Source: Acidiphilium rubrum (lineage in GTDB: Bacteria; Pseudomonadota; Alphaproteobacteria; Acetobacterales; Acetobacteraceae). Taken from it: a DNA stretch of 64,000 nt. The stretch is taken from the NCBI RefSeq assembly GCF_900156265.1, contig NZ_FTNE01000008.1, positions 62,001 through 126,000 of the forward strand, in the 5' to 3' direction. The translations under genes and the position numbers were made by a program. The notes under the pieces are model-generated. The model was given only the letters and a program-made list of their open reading frames with translations. It had not been told where the DNA came from and did not search any database. Positions 18,595 to 27,516 of the stretch are shown here, piece after piece. Each line of letters opens with the position of its first letter. The stretch's first letter is position 1.

Positions 18595-19031
18595 TCGACG
18601 CCCCGTTCGTCCTGCCCGATCAGCCCAGTGCGGCCGAAGCGATCGCGCAACTGCACGAGGAATTGTTCCTGTTCGATGATTGGATGGATCGGTATCAATT
18701 CATCATCGAACTCGGCCAGTCCCTGCCCGCCTACCCGGACGCGCTGAAAACCGATGACCGCCTGGTGCCCGGCTGCCAGAGCCGGGTCTGGCTGGAACCG
18801 ATCCAGGATGACAACAAATTATACTTTGCCGGCGCGTCGGATGCCGCGATCGTCGGCGGCCTGGTCGCCCTGTTGCTGCATGTCTATTCCGGCCGCACGC
18901 CCGATGAAATCCGCGCAACGCCTGCGAATTTCCTGAAAGACTGGGGCCTGATCGGCGCATTGTCCGGCAACCGGGGCAACGGCGTCGCAGCCATGGCCGA
19001 ACGAATTCAACGGTTTGCAAGCCGAACATAG
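18591..19031 (+). CDS. sufE: SufE family sulfur-acceptor protein
   Basis: The 146-residue protein carries the SufE active-site Cys at 62 in the motif VPGCQSRVW. It is preceded by the conserved [15 protein letters not shown] and followed by [11 protein letters not shown]. SufE accepts persulfide sulfur from the cysteine desulfurase SufS and hands it to the SufBCD scaffold. No other suf gene is near, so it is an orphan locus coupled to tyrS by ATGA. This tyrS-sufE linkage is more likely positional than functional. Confidence 0.93.
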   Translation: MIDAPFVLPDQPSAAEAIAQLHEELFLFDDWMDRYQFIIELGQSLPAYPDALKTDDRLVPGCQSRVWLEPIQDDNKLYFAGASDAAIVGGLVALLLHVYSGRTPDEIRATPANFLKDWGLIGALSGNRGNGVAAMAERIQRFASRT

Positions 19032-19040
19032 GGCAAATAA

Positions 19041-19072
19041 CGGTCCTTTATTTCACGTGAAATAAAGGACCG
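19041..19072. terminator. perfect 32-bp palindrome between convergent genes
   Basis: A perfect 16+16 bp palindrome with centre TTTCACGTGAAA and outer arms CGGTCC / GGACCG sits 10 bp after the sufE stop and 48 bp before the OYE gene stop. As RNA it folds to a long hairpin in either direction, which suits bidirectional termination, although there is no separate U-tract. Confidence 0.6.
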
Positions 19073-19120
19073 TCGTCCTGAATGACGTACAGTTATTGTA
19101 GAAACTTCAGTCGAATTGAC

Positions 19121-20248
19121 TCAGGATTTCAGCCGGATCTGTCCGTCCATCCCCGGCCAATCTGAGTAGCCGGTGGCATCGCCCCCATACCAGTATGCTT
19201 TCGGCGCCTCGGCCAATGGCGAACCATTGCGCAGGCGCTCGACCAGATCGGGATTGGCAATAAACGGGCGGCCAAAACTGATCAGATCGGCTTTACCCTC
19301 GCTCACCGTCGCTTCGGCGAGTTCACGTGTGTAGTTGTTGTTGGCGATATAGGCACCCGTGAAAGCCTTGCGGAACGCCATGTAATCGATGCCATCCGCA
19401 GCACGGCTCAATTGGGTAACGCCCTCGATATCATGGATATACAGCAGGCCGAACTTGTTGAGTTCCTTGATATAGGCCCCGTAGGTCGCCATCGGATTGC
19501 TGTCGAGCGGCGTTTCGCCAGGCATCGTGGTACCGGGGGACATGCGCAGGCCAACTCGCCGGCCACCGCCCCACACCTTGGTGACGGCGGCAACCACTTC
19601 GAGCGGAAAGCGCAGCCGGTTTTCGACCGAACCACCATAGCGATCCGTACGCTGGTTGGAACTGTCGCGGATGAATTGCTCCAGCAGGTAATTGTTTGCC
19701 GAATGCACCTCGACCCCATCGAACCCGGCATCCTTGGCGCATTGCGCGGCGTGGGCGTAATCCGCCACGATCGCCGGAATTTCATCGGTTTCCAGGGCGC
19801 GCGGGGTCACGTGATCCTTCAGGCCTTCGTTGGTGAACGCCTGGCCCTTCGGGGCGATCGCTGAAGGTGCCACCGGCAGCTCGCCGCCATGCAGATCGGG
19901 ATGCGAAATCCGCCCGGTGTGCCAGAGCTGCAGGAACATTTTGCCGTCATTGGCATGCACAGCCGTCGTCACACGCCGCCACGCGGCCACCTGCGCCTCG
20001 GTCCAGATGCCCGGAGTCAGCGCATAACCGCGCGCCTGGGCCGAGATGTTGGTGGCTTCGGAAATAATCAGCCCGGCACTCGCGCGCTGGGCGTAATAAT
20101 CGGCCGCGAAATCAGGCGGCACGCCGGCGTCCGACGAGCGGCTGCGCGTCAGCGGCGCCATCACAATGCGGTTTTTCAGTGCGAGATCACCGATCGTGAT
20201 CGGCTGGAACAAGGGGGAGTCGGTTTTTTGCAACATGATAACATCCAT
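19121..20248 (-). CDS. alkene reductase, Old Yellow Enzyme family (NemA-like)
   Basis: The 375-residue flavoprotein has the OYE TIM-barrel signatures: FQPITIGDLALKNRIVMAPL at the N-terminus, LQLWHTGRISHP, the substrate/FMN segment VEVHSANNYLLEQF, then DRYGGSVENRLRF and the C-terminal phosphate-binding SFGRPFIANPDL. It uses NAD(P)H to reduce activated C=C bonds, nitroesters or N-ethylmaleimide. The start is set at 20248; an ATG four codons later (20236) is equally possible. It lies downstream of an MFS transporter on the same strand, suggesting a shared detoxification role. Confidence 0.92.
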   Translation of the reverse strand: MDVIMLQKTDSPLFQPITIGDLALKNRIVMAPLTRSRSSDAGVPPDFAADYYAQRASAGLIISEATNISAQARGYALTPGIWTEAQVAAWRRVTTAVHANDGKMFLQLWHTGRISHPDLHGGELPVAPSAIAPKGQAFTNEGLKDHVTPRALETDEIPAIVADYAHAAQCAKDAGFDGVEVHSANNYLLEQFIRDSSNQRTDRYGGSVENRLRFPLEVVAAVTKVWGGGRRVGLRMSPGTTMPGETPLDSNPMATYGAYIKELNKFGLLYIHDIEGVTQLSRAADGIDYMAFRKAFTGAYIANNNYTRELAEATVSEGKADLISFGRPFIANPDLVERLRNGSPLAEAPKAYWYGGDATGYSDWPGMDGQIRLKS

Positions 20249-20321
20249 CTCAAACGTGGCGCCGGAACGGCGATCGATTTGGAGATAGGGGTTGTTGCAC
20301 CGCAAAATAACCCCGCGCGCG

Positions 20322-21503
20322 CTACGCCTCGCCCGAATTGCGTGGCATTGCCGCCAGCAATGCCATGCCCACCAGCATGGTGGCCGCGGCCATGAACAGC
20401 GCACCGCGATAGCTGCCGGTCAGCGCCGCGATCATGCCGGACGCCGCAGGGGCGATGACCTGGGCGGCACCGAAACTGATAGTCAGCCGCGCCATCGCCT
20501 TGGCCGGATTGCTGGGGAACAGCCGGCCGATGATGCTCAGGATCATGCTGGTGATGCCGTTGAACGATGCGCCGTAAATCAGCGCGGCAAGCAACAGCAA
20601 GGCCAGCCCGGCGCTGAGCGCGGACAGCATGATGCTGGTAAACAGCAGGCCGAACGCGGCAAGCAGCGCCGTCTTGTCGCCGGTGCGTCGCGCGATGCGG
20701 TCCCACAACGGGCAGGACGGCATGGCACCGAGACCGACCACCACCCAGACCAGATTGCCATAGCCATGCAGCGCCGGATGATGCGCCGCGATCGCGACGA
20801 TGAAGGTGGCACTGACCACGTAGCCGACGCCGGCACAGAAATAGGCCATCGTGAACAGAACAAGCCAGACCCGCGAGGGCGGACGATCGGCAGGCACTAC
20901 ATGATGCACGCTGACCGGCATGGGTGCTGGCATCCACACCCAGGCCGGGATCAGCAGGAGCAGCCCGGCGCCACCGGCGACCAGCCATTGATCGGCCCAG
21001 TTCAGCGACCCTGCCATCACCACGGCGAGCAGGCCGGACACCGCGATCCCCAGCCCGACGCCGCCGAAATGAATCCCAAGCTCCAGCCGGCGGCCATGCT
21101 GGCGTAGCCAGTTCAACACGAGCCCGGAACTCAGCAGCAGCCCCGCCACTGCGGAAACCCCGGCGGCGAACCGCAATGCGGCCCACACCACGATATCGGT
21201 GGTCAGCCCCATGCCGGCGGTGCCGACCAATGCCACCAGCAACAGGACGCGATAGAGCCGGAATTTCGCCGCGAGATCGCCCACCGAGGCCGCAAGCAGT
21301 GTGCCAGCCATATAGCCGGCGTAATTTATGGTCGCGAGCCAGCCGCCGCCGGTGACCGAAAGATGCGCCTGCGCCTGCATCAAAGGCAGCAGCGGCGTGT
21401 ATAAAAACCGCGCGAGCCCGACCGTGAGCACCATGCTGGCGACGCCGGCGGTCATGACTTTCGCGGCCTCGATCGAGGTTGCCGTGCGTGCCATCGTGCT
21501 CAT
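20322..21503 (-). CDS. YbfB/YjiJ-type MFS transporter
   Basis: The 393-residue protein has about twelve transmembrane helices. The N-terminal half includes GLARFLYTPLLPLM and WLATINYAGYMAGTLLAA, the pattern of the YbfB/YjiJ branch of the major facilitator superfamily (MFS_4). Charged cytoplasmic loops (RIARRTGDK) mark the central and repeated MFS motif. The substrate is unknown; related proteins are annotated as drug or sugar exporters. It starts 4 bp after trmB ends, so it belongs to the metK-trmB transcript unit, and the OYE reductase follows 73 bp downstream. Confidence 0.85.
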   Translation of the reverse strand: MSTMARTATSIEAAKVMTAGVASMVLTVGLARFLYTPLLPLMQAQAHLSVTGGGWLATINYAGYMAGTLLAASVGDLAAKFRLYRVLLLVALVGTAGMGLTTDIVVWAALRFAAGVSAVAGLLLSSGLVLNWLRQHGRRLELGIHFGGVGLGIAVSGLLAVVMAGSLNWADQWLVAGGAGLLLLIPAWVWMPAPMPVSVHHVVPADRPPSRVWLVLFTMAYFCAGVGYVVSATFIVAIAAHHPALHGYGNLVWVVVGLGAMPSCPLWDRIARRTGDKTALLAAFGLLFTSIMLSALSAGLALLLLAALIYGASFNGITSMILSIIGRLFPSNPAKAMARLTISFGAAQVIAPAASGMIAALTGSYRGALFMAAATMLVGMALLAAMPRNSGEA

Positions 21504-21506
21504 CGG

Positions 21507-22178
21507 TCAGGATCGGGCGCGGGCGAAACGCCAGTAGCGCGGCGTGCGGCCGGCGCGGATGGCCTTGGCTTCATAGCGCGTCGGGCACCAATCATCCGGC
21601 CGGGTGGTGGTGGTCTCGATCCGGTCGAACAGCGCCGACTCCCCGAACACCTGGTCGACCCAGGCCTGATAGGTCGGATCGTCGCTGGCGATCCGCCATT
21701 CACCGCCCGGTACAAGGACGCGGGCGACATCGGCCAGGGTCGCCGGGTGGACGAAGCGGCGCTTGGCGTGGCGCGCCTTCGGCCAGGGGTCGGGGAACAT
21801 CAGATAGACCCGCCCGATCGATGCGGGGGCCATGCTGCGGATCAGCGGCCGCGCGTCATCGTCGTGTACCCGCAGATTGGCAGGGATCATCGCCGCTTCG
21901 CCCAGGGGGGCGAGGCGCGATAGCAGCGAGGCGATCGAATTGGCAAACACTTCGCAGGCGATCAGGCCGATATCCTGATGCAAGGCGGCAATCGCCTGGG
22001 CATGTTCGAACCCGCCGGCGCCGACCTCAAGCCAGGTTTCGCGCGGCGCGATGCCGAAGCCAGCATCCGGCCAGCGCAGGCGCGGCAGCAGCATGTCGAT
22101 CAGCTCGGTCTGGCGCGCCCGCAGGGCATGACCGACCGCCCGACCGTAGAGACGGTCGGGCGGCGGCTTGACCCCCAT
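21507..22178 (-). CDS. trmB: tRNA (guanine(46)-N7)-methyltransferase
   Basis: The 223-residue protein shows the TrmB SAM-binding stretch WLEVGAGGFEHA and the family block VYLMFPDPWPKARHAKRRF, with the PDPWPK motif that binds the target guanine. It forms m7G46 in the variable loop of tRNAs. Motif I has AGGF where most TrmB have CGxG, a mild variant. I prefer the ATG at 22178; an upstream in-frame TTG at 22196 also exists. Either way the start lies in or next to the end of metK. Confidence 0.92.
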   Translation of the reverse strand: MGVKPPPDRLYGRAVGHALRARQTELIDMLLPRLRWPDAGFGIAPRETWLEVGAGGFEHAQAIAALHQDIGLIACEVFANSIASLLSRLAPLGEAAMIPANLRVHDDDARPLIRSMAPASIGRVYLMFPDPWPKARHAKRRFVHPATLADVARVLVPGGEWRIASDDPTYQAWVDQVFGESALFDRIETTTTRPDDWCPTRYEAKAIRAGRTPRYWRFARARS

Positions 22179-22185
22179 GCGTGGG

Positions 22186-23373
22186 TTAGCGTCCAAACGC
22201 CGATTTCAAGGTCGGGACCAGATCGGTCTTTTCCCAGGTAAAGGTGCCGAGTTCGGCATCGGGTTCGCGGCCGAAATGGCCGTAGGCGGAGGTCGGCACA
22301 TAGATCGGCCGGTTGAGATGCAGGTGCTCGCGAATGCCGCGCGGCGTCAGATTGACCGACTCGCGCAGCACGCGCTCGATTTTGGCCTGTTCGACATCGT
22401 TGCCGGTGCCATGCAGATCGACATAGACCGACAGCGGATGCGACACGCCGATGGCGTAGCTGACCTGAATGGTGCAGCGGCTGGCGAGCCCCGCGGCGAC
22501 GACGTTTTTCGCGAGGTAACGGCACATATAGGCCGCCGAGCGATCGACCTTGGTCGGGTCCTTGCCGGAGAACGCACCGCCGCCGTGCGGTGCGGCGCCA
22601 CCGTAGGTATCGACGATGATCTTCCGCCCGGTCAGCCCGCAATCGCCGTCCGGCCCGCCGATGACGAAATTGCCGGTCGGGTTGACGTAAAAATGATCAT
22701 CCTCGCACATCCAGCCTTCCGGCAGCAGTTCGGTGATCAGCGGCCGCAGCATCGCCTTGATCGCCTTCTGACTTAACCCCTCATCATGCTGGGTCGACAC
22801 CACGATCGACGTCGCACCGACCGGCTTGCCATCGACATATTTCAGCGTCACCTGGCTCTTCGCGTCCGGCTGCAGGCCGGCGGCGCGGGTGTCACCGATT
22901 TTGCGCAACTCCGCCATGCGGCGCAGAATCAGATGCGCGTAATGGATCGGTGCGGGCATCAGCGCTTCGGTTTCGGTACAAGCGTAGCCGAACATGATGC
23001 CCTGATCACCGGCGCCTTCGTCCTTGTTGCCCGACGCATCGACACCGACCGCGATATCGGCCGACTGGGCGTGCAGCAGCACATCGATATTGGCGTCGCG
23101 CCAGGAAAAACCCTCCTGGTCGTAGCCGATATCCTGCACCGCCATGCGGGCGAGATGAGCGAGGTATTCATTAGTGATCGAGGCAGGACCACGGGTCTCG
23201 CCGGCCAGCACGATCTGGTTGGTGGTCACCAGGGTTTCGCAGGCGACCCGCGCATAAGGGTCGGCCGCCAGATAGGCATCGAGCACGGTATCGGAAATAC
23301 GGTCGGCCACCTTGTCGGGGTGACCTTCGGAAACCGATTCCGAAGTGAACAGAAATTCGCCTTGGTCGCGCAT
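22186..23373 (-). CDS. metK: S-adenosylmethionine synthetase
   Basis: The 395-residue enzyme makes SAM from methionine and ATP. Family motifs are all present: [13 protein letters not shown] at the N-terminus, the hexapeptide-like [10 protein letters not shown], and the P-loop-like [19 protein letters not shown]. The ATG at 23373 is preceded by GAGGAG at a good distance. A strong hairpin lies in the 5' leader (23419-23450). metK followed by trmB, a SAM consumer, is a recurring alphaproteobacterial pair. The length is normal (380-400). Confidence 0.97.
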   Translation of the reverse strand: MRDQGEFLFTSESVSEGHPDKVADRISDTVLDAYLAADPYARVACETLVTTNQIVLAGETRGPASITNEYLAHLARMAVQDIGYDQEGFSWRDANIDVLLHAQSADIAVGVDASGNKDEGAGDQGIMFGYACTETEALMPAPIHYAHLILRRMAELRKIGDTRAAGLQPDAKSQVTLKYVDGKPVGATSIVVSTQHDEGLSQKAIKAMLRPLITELLPEGWMCEDDHFYVNPTGNFVIGGPDGDCGLTGRKIIVDTYGGAAPHGGGAFSGKDPTKVDRSAAYMCRYLAKNVVAAGLASRCTIQVSYAIGVSHPLSVYVDLHGTGNDVEQAKIERVLRESVNLTPRGIREHLHLNRPIYVPTSAYGHFGREPDAELGTFTWEKTDLVPTLKSAFGR

Positions 23374-23418
23374 GGATTTCTCCTCTTGTCGCGAAATGCC
23401 CGGAGCCGGGGAGCGCCC

Positions 23419-23450
23419 TGGCCACATGCCGGAGCCATCCGGCATTGGCC
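23419..23450 (-). promoter_or_regulatory. strong hairpin in the metK 5' leader
   Basis: On the transcript side the sequence pairs GGCCA-ATGCCGGA with TCCGGCAT-G-TGGCC around a TGGC loop, giving 13 bp with one bulged G. It begins about 45 nt upstream of the metK ATG. metK leaders in alphaproteobacteria can carry SAM-sensing RNAs, but I could not match this to the SAM-II, SAM-V or SAM/SAH consensus. A regulatory role is inference. Confidence 0.4.
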
Positions 23451-23508
23451 GAAACAGCGGTTTGGGTCAAGATTGAGACTTGGCTGATGCGGACGGAGGG
23501 GTAGAAGA

Positions 23509-23643
23509 AGGAAGCGGTTCTTTTTTGAAAAAAAGAACCAAAAAACGTTCTATCTCCGGGGCACGGGCGTTCGAAACGGCACGGGCCCAAATCAACAAAG
23601 TTTTTTTGCTTCTTTTTTGTTCACAAAAAAGAAGACTCTCCTG
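23509..23643 (-). repeat. dispersed double-hairpin element, copy 3 (inverted)
   Basis: This third copy is inverted relative to copies 1 and 2. Read on the minus strand it begins with the CTTCTTTTTT-GTGAAC-AAAAAAGAAG hairpin, continues through GGCCCGTGCCG and CGCCCGTGCCCC, and ends with the second hairpin. In that hairpin the stem reads GGTTCTTTTTT / AAAAAAGAACC where copy 2 has GCTTC / GAAGC, so both strands changed together. It lies upstream of metK and downstream of the glycosidase-like gene. Confidence 0.85.
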
Positions 23644-23668
23644 CCTTGAACGCCCGAACCCGCAGCGA

Positions 23669-25546
23669 TCAGCCAACCCTGAGCACAGTCGGCGTCACCG
23701 GATCGAGCATCAGGTCCAGCCGACGAACCGGCCCCGTCTTGGCCCCGCTCCGCAAATCCGTCGTCGCGGCGGGCGATGCCAGATGGAGCGTGAACGGCGC
23801 GACGGTGCCGCCATCTGCAAAACTGCGATGCATGGCCAGCAGGGTTGCACCATGATGGCGGAAGCGGAACAGCCGCACCGGATCACCGACCTGACCGTCC
23901 GCCCGCTCGACGCGGAATGGGGCGTGCAGGCCGGCGCGGGCGAACACAATGGTCGCACGGTCGCCCGATGGCGACTGGATGATCGCGTTGCCGCCGGCCT
24001 GGAACAAATCCGCCAGCACCGGGCGCTCGCGCGCGCGGCTATGCTCGTCGAACGCGCCGGGTGCGATATCCGCCACCACGATGCCGCCGCCGGCGACGAA
24101 GCGGCGGACGGCGGCCGCCGCCCGATCCGACAGCGCGATTACATGCGGCAAGACCAAAAGGCGGATGCGCCCGGACTCCAGCGCGCCCTGCTCGATCAGG
24201 CCTTGTGCGGTGTAATGGCCCTGAAATCCGGCATGATCGATCAGCGTGGCAAAGCCGCGCATGGCGGCGTGTACCGCATCGTTCGATGCGGTCTCGACCG
24301 AGGGACCGCGATTTTCCCAGCGGCTCCAGTCACCGCGCCGATCGAGCAGCCATTGGGTGCGCAGGCTGGCGGGCGAGTAGAGTATCGCGATGCCGTCGTC
24401 GATCCGCTCGGCGGCAAGCAGGGTGCGGCCGAGCGGCCCGCGCAACGCCGCGAACACCGGCGCGGCCTGCACGGCCCAAGGGCCAAGCGTACCATCAGCC
24501 AGCACCATGGTGCTGGATGGATCCCACAATATGGCACCGCGCATGCCGCGCAGCACGCTGCGCCAGAGTTGATGGCGCTGTGCCGGATCGGCGCCTGCAC
24601 TCGTGAGCAGCATGACCAGCGACGGATTGAGCGAGCGGGCGATTTCGATATTCTCGTCCCCGTGATAGATTTCCATCACATCGACCGCGCCAGCAAGATG
24701 CGTGTAATTATAGCCGCCCCAACCCGGGATCTGCGCCCCTTCGATCGCGGCGAGCGCGCCAGGGTCGGCGGCATGGACCGCCTGGGTACCAAGCCGGACC
24801 GCGCGGGCGAAGGCGACATCCATCCAGCGTTTGAAATCGGCCCAGCCGGAAAAATTACGGCCGAACTGGCGCACAGCCGCATCGGTCAGGACCGGCGTGA
24901 CGGCGTCCCAACTGCTGAAATCGGCCTCCCACTGGCGATTGAGCGCGGCGAGGCTGGGGTATTGGGTTTTCAGCCAGGCGCGCATTCCGGCGAGCGAGCT
25001 TGGTGCCAGATCGAAATCCCAGTTGGCGGCGAGATCGGCGATACCGGGCTCATCGGCCAGGCTGTAATAGAGCGGACGATAGCGCGCATAATCGCGCACC
25101 ACCCGGCCAAGCCGGCCCTGAACGCGCGCGAGCCAGACCGGGTCGGACAGGCCGGGATTGCGGATGAACGCGGCAGGGTCGTTCGGGTGCTTGCGATGCA
25201 GCGCCTGCACCGCCAGGAACGCCGCATCCACCGGCCGGTCGGGAAACCAGCGATGATAGGCCGAGTAAAAATCGGTCGCGATGTTCTCCACGTAAAACCG
25301 CATGCCGCGCCGCGCGAACGCGGCGGCCTGCGGGTTGGCCGGATTGCCGGCAGCATCGTCACGGCTGGTGAAGATCTTGCCGTTGGTGACGCCGATGCGT
25401 TGCAGCGTATCGAGTTGGGCGTCGTTCTGGTGCTGATAAATAATCGCCTGCCAGTCCGGCCAGACGTGTTGCGGCGTATCACCGCGGGCCGCCGGTGCCG
25501 TGGCACCAAGCCCGATCAGCGCAAGGAGCGATCGCCGGGACAGCAT
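23669..25546 (-). CDS. exported glycoside-hydrolase-like protein (GH42/GH-A type)
   Basis: The 625-residue protein starts with a twin-arginine-like signal, SRRSLLALIGLGATAPAARG. The N-terminal half looks like a TIM barrel of clan GH-A: FYVENIATDFYSAYHRWF, a candidate acid/base Glu in YSLADEPG near residue 168, and VMEIYHGDEN further on. The C-terminal half resembles the GH42 trimerisation/glutamine-amidotransferase-like domain (RIRLLVLPHVIALSD, VRRFVAGGGIVVADIAPG). It may cleave beta-galactosides or a related glycan in the periplasm. The family assignment is by overall layout only. The ATG at 25546 places the signal at the N-terminus. The gene is downstream of dapB and an aldo/keto reductase. 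Confidence 0.62.
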   Translation of the reverse strand: MLSRRSLLALIGLGATAPAARGDTPQHVWPDWQAIIYQHQNDAQLDTLQRIGVTNGKIFTSRDDAAGNPANPQAAAFARRGMRFYVENIATDFYSAYHRWFPDRPVDAAFLAVQALHRKHPNDPAAFIRNPGLSDPVWLARVQGRLGRVVRDYARYRPLYYSLADEPGIADLAANWDFDLAPSSLAGMRAWLKTQYPSLAALNRQWEADFSSWDAVTPVLTDAAVRQFGRNFSGWADFKRWMDVAFARAVRLGTQAVHAADPGALAAIEGAQIPGWGGYNYTHLAGAVDVMEIYHGDENIEIARSLNPSLVMLLTSAGADPAQRHQLWRSVLRGMRGAILWDPSSTMVLADGTLGPWAVQAAPVFAALRGPLGRTLLAAERIDDGIAILYSPASLRTQWLLDRRGDWSRWENRGPSVETASNDAVHAAMRGFATLIDHAGFQGHYTAQGLIEQGALESGRIRLLVLPHVIALSDRAAAAVRRFVAGGGIVVADIAPGAFDEHSRARERPVLADLFQAGGNAIIQSPSGDRATIVFARAGLHAPFRVERADGQVGDPVRLFRFRHHGATLLAMHRSFADGGTVAPFTLHLASPAATTDLRSGAKTGPVRRLDLMLDPVTPTVLRVG

Positions 25547-25556
25547 CGTGACGACG

Positions 25557-26396
25557 CTACAGCATGGCCAGAGGCTGCTTGCGCCGCGGCGGCGGATGGG
25601 CGGCATCGATCGCGGCAAGGTCGGAGTCGCTCAGCACAATGGCGGCCGCAGCGGCATTGTCACGGACATGATCGAGCGTGGCGGCCTTGGGGATCGCGAT
25701 GACGTTGCCCTGCCGCAGGCACCAGGCAAGCGCAATCTGCGCCGCCGTCGCGCCATGGCGCTGCGCGACGGCGGCGAGCGCCGGCGAGCGCAGCAATCGT
25801 CCAGCCTGACCGAGCGGCGAATAGGCCATGACGGGCATGCCGAGGCTGCGGCACCACGGCAGCAGATCGAATTCGATGCCGCGCGCATCGGGGTGGTAGA
25901 GCACCTGGTTGGTGGCGCAATGGCCACCCTCCGGCAGCGCCAGCAGTTCGGTCATGTCATCGGTATCGAAATTCGACACCCCCCACCGCCGGATGTGGCC
26001 GGCCGCGCGCAGGCGTTCGAACGCGGCGATGGTTTCCGCCAGCGGATGGCTGCCGCGCCAGTGGAGCAGATAAAGATCGAGATAATCCGTGCCGAGGCGC
26101 TTCAGGCTGGCGGCACACGAGCGGGCGACACCGGCCGCCGAGGCGTTGTGGGGATAGACTTTGCTCACCAGAAACACCCGGTCGCGCTGGCCGGCGATGA
26201 CCTCGGCGATCAGACGTTCGGACTTGCCCTCGCCATACATTTCGGCCGTGTCGATCAGCGTGAGGCCATGATCGATGCCGGCGCGCAGGGCGGCACGCTC
26301 GGCGGCGGCGTTTGATCGGGCATCGCCCACATTCCAGGTGCCCTGACCGATGGCGGGAACCGGCGTACCGTCCTTCAGCGTGATCTGGGGGATCAT
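25557..26396 (-). CDS. aldo/keto reductase
   Basis: The 279-residue NADPH-dependent AKR has an intact tetrad: Asp and Tyr in LIDTAEMYGEGKSE, Lys in FLVSKVYP, and His in LYLLHWRG. The cofactor-binding end is IAIPKAATLDHVRDN. It reduces aldehydes or ketones in the cytoplasm; the physiological substrate is unknown. The ATG overlaps the dapB stop (ATGA), so the two are translationally coupled, although no link to lysine synthesis is obvious. Confidence 0.93.
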   Translation of the reverse strand: MIPQITLKDGTPVPAIGQGTWNVGDARSNAAAERAALRAGIDHGLTLIDTAEMYGEGKSERLIAEVIAGQRDRVFLVSKVYPHNASAAGVARSCAASLKRLGTDYLDLYLLHWRGSHPLAETIAAFERLRAAGHIRRWGVSNFDTDDMTELLALPEGGHCATNQVLYHPDARGIEFDLLPWCRSLGMPVMAYSPLGQAGRLLRSPALAAVAQRHGATAAQIALAWCLRQGNVIAIPKAATLDHVRDNAAAAAIVLSDSDLAAIDAAHPPPRRKQPLAML

Positions 26397-27136
26397 AGGC
26401 CGAGCAGATCGCGCATGCCGTAGAGCCCGGCTGGCCTCGTGGCGAGGAACAGCGCGGCCTGGACCGCGCCATCGGCAAAAATGCGGCGGTCGAGCGCGTG
26501 ATGGGTCAGGGTGATCTGTTCGGTCGCGCTGGTGAACATCGCGCTATGGCTGCCGACGATCTGGCCGCCGCGCAGGGCGGCGAAGCCGATCGCCCCCGCC
26601 TCGCGCGGGCCGGTATGGCCATCGCGGCCGGACTGCATGACCGCTGCAAGATCGACCCCCCTGCCCCGCGCGATCGCATCGCCAAGACTGATGGCGGTGC
26701 CGGAAGGCGCGTCGATCTTCTGGCGGTGATGCATTTCGAGGATTTCGGCATCATGGGTGCTTGCGGCAAGGGCGGCGCCGAGGCGCTCGGCCAGGGCGAA
26801 CACCAGATTGACGCCGGGCGCGAAATTCGCGGCTTGGAACACCGGAATTTGCGCCGCTGCGGCGCGGACCGCGACCTCATCGGCCGCGGTCAGCCCGGTG
26901 GTGCCGAGCACCCAGGGAGTGCCGCTTCCGGCAAGAATAGCGGCATGCCGCCGGACCGTGGCCTGGGTAGTGAAATCGATGATGACGTCTGCCCCCGCCG
27001 CAAGATCTGCAAGATCGCCGGCCCGGCCGACGCCGCCCGCCAACACCGCACCCGCGGCCGGAACCGAATCAGCGAGCAGCCTGCCCATGCGGCCGGTTAT
27101 GCCAGCAATGCCGATGCGGAGAACGGGTCCATCCAT
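26393..27136 (-). CDS. dapB: 4-hydroxy-tetrahydrodipicolinate reductase
   Basis: The 247-residue enzyme of the diaminopimelate/lysine pathway has the N-terminal NAD(P) motif GIAGITGRMG and the substrate loop EMHHRQKIDAPSGTA, whose His and Lys are catalytic. It also has GREAGAIGFAALRGG and the C-terminal tetramer segment. I set the start at the ATG at 27136, preceded by AGGGA; an in-frame GTG at 27184 would add 16 non-conserved residues. It is first in an operon with an aldo/keto reductase and the glycosidase-like gene. Confidence 0.95.
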   Translation of the reverse strand: MDGPVLRIGIAGITGRMGRLLADSVPAAGAVLAGGVGRAGDLADLAAGADVIIDFTTQATVRRHAAILAGSGTPWVLGTTGLTAADEVAVRAAAAQIPVFQAANFAPGVNLVFALAERLGAALAASTHDAEILEMHHRQKIDAPSGTAISLGDAIARGRGVDLAAVMQSGRDGHTGPREAGAIGFAALRGGQIVGSHSAMFTSATEQITLTHHALDRRIFADGAVQAALFLATRPAGLYGMRDLLGL

Positions 27137-27516
27137 GATCCCTGCGGTATCGGCCGGCGCGCGGGGTTTGGCAACCTGAGCCACCAGCGCCGATCACGGC
27201 CATGTCGCCTTCGAGGATCGATCCTGAGGCATTCGGCTCCAACATCGGGTAAAACGCGAAAATCTAATCCTAGGATCGAGCCTTCATCTGCAGATCGTGA
27301 GTCATCGATTCCAGTAACTCGATGATTTATCAGTTTTAAAAAATATCAGTGCACTAAATAACTTCGATCTATATTTGAGTGATTTGTCTATCAGGAATTA
27401 TTTTAGAATATAAACAGATTGTTCATAAATATCCAGTATCTTAAAATGAAAACGAAATAGTTTTAATCGCCAAACCACAGCAGCTGACGTCAATCATAGC
27501 CGGGATTCCAATCGTC
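27137..27516. promoter_or_regulatory. AT-rich promoter region of the chaperone-usher operon with GANTC sites
   Basis: This 380-bp gap lies between divergent dapB and the pilus operon. The stretch 27320-27480 is strikingly AT-rich. GANTC sites occur at 27299-27303 (GAGTC), 27307-27311 (GATTC) and 27504-27508 (GATTC, 8 bp before the ATG). The low GC may reflect transferred DNA or binding by a nucleoid protein. No firm promoter hexamers could be placed. Confidence 0.4.

Noticed and set aside
23374-23508. SAM-II or SAM/SAH riboswitch before metK
   Set aside because: I could not align the leader to the conserved core bases of these aptamers; only a generic hairpin is supported.
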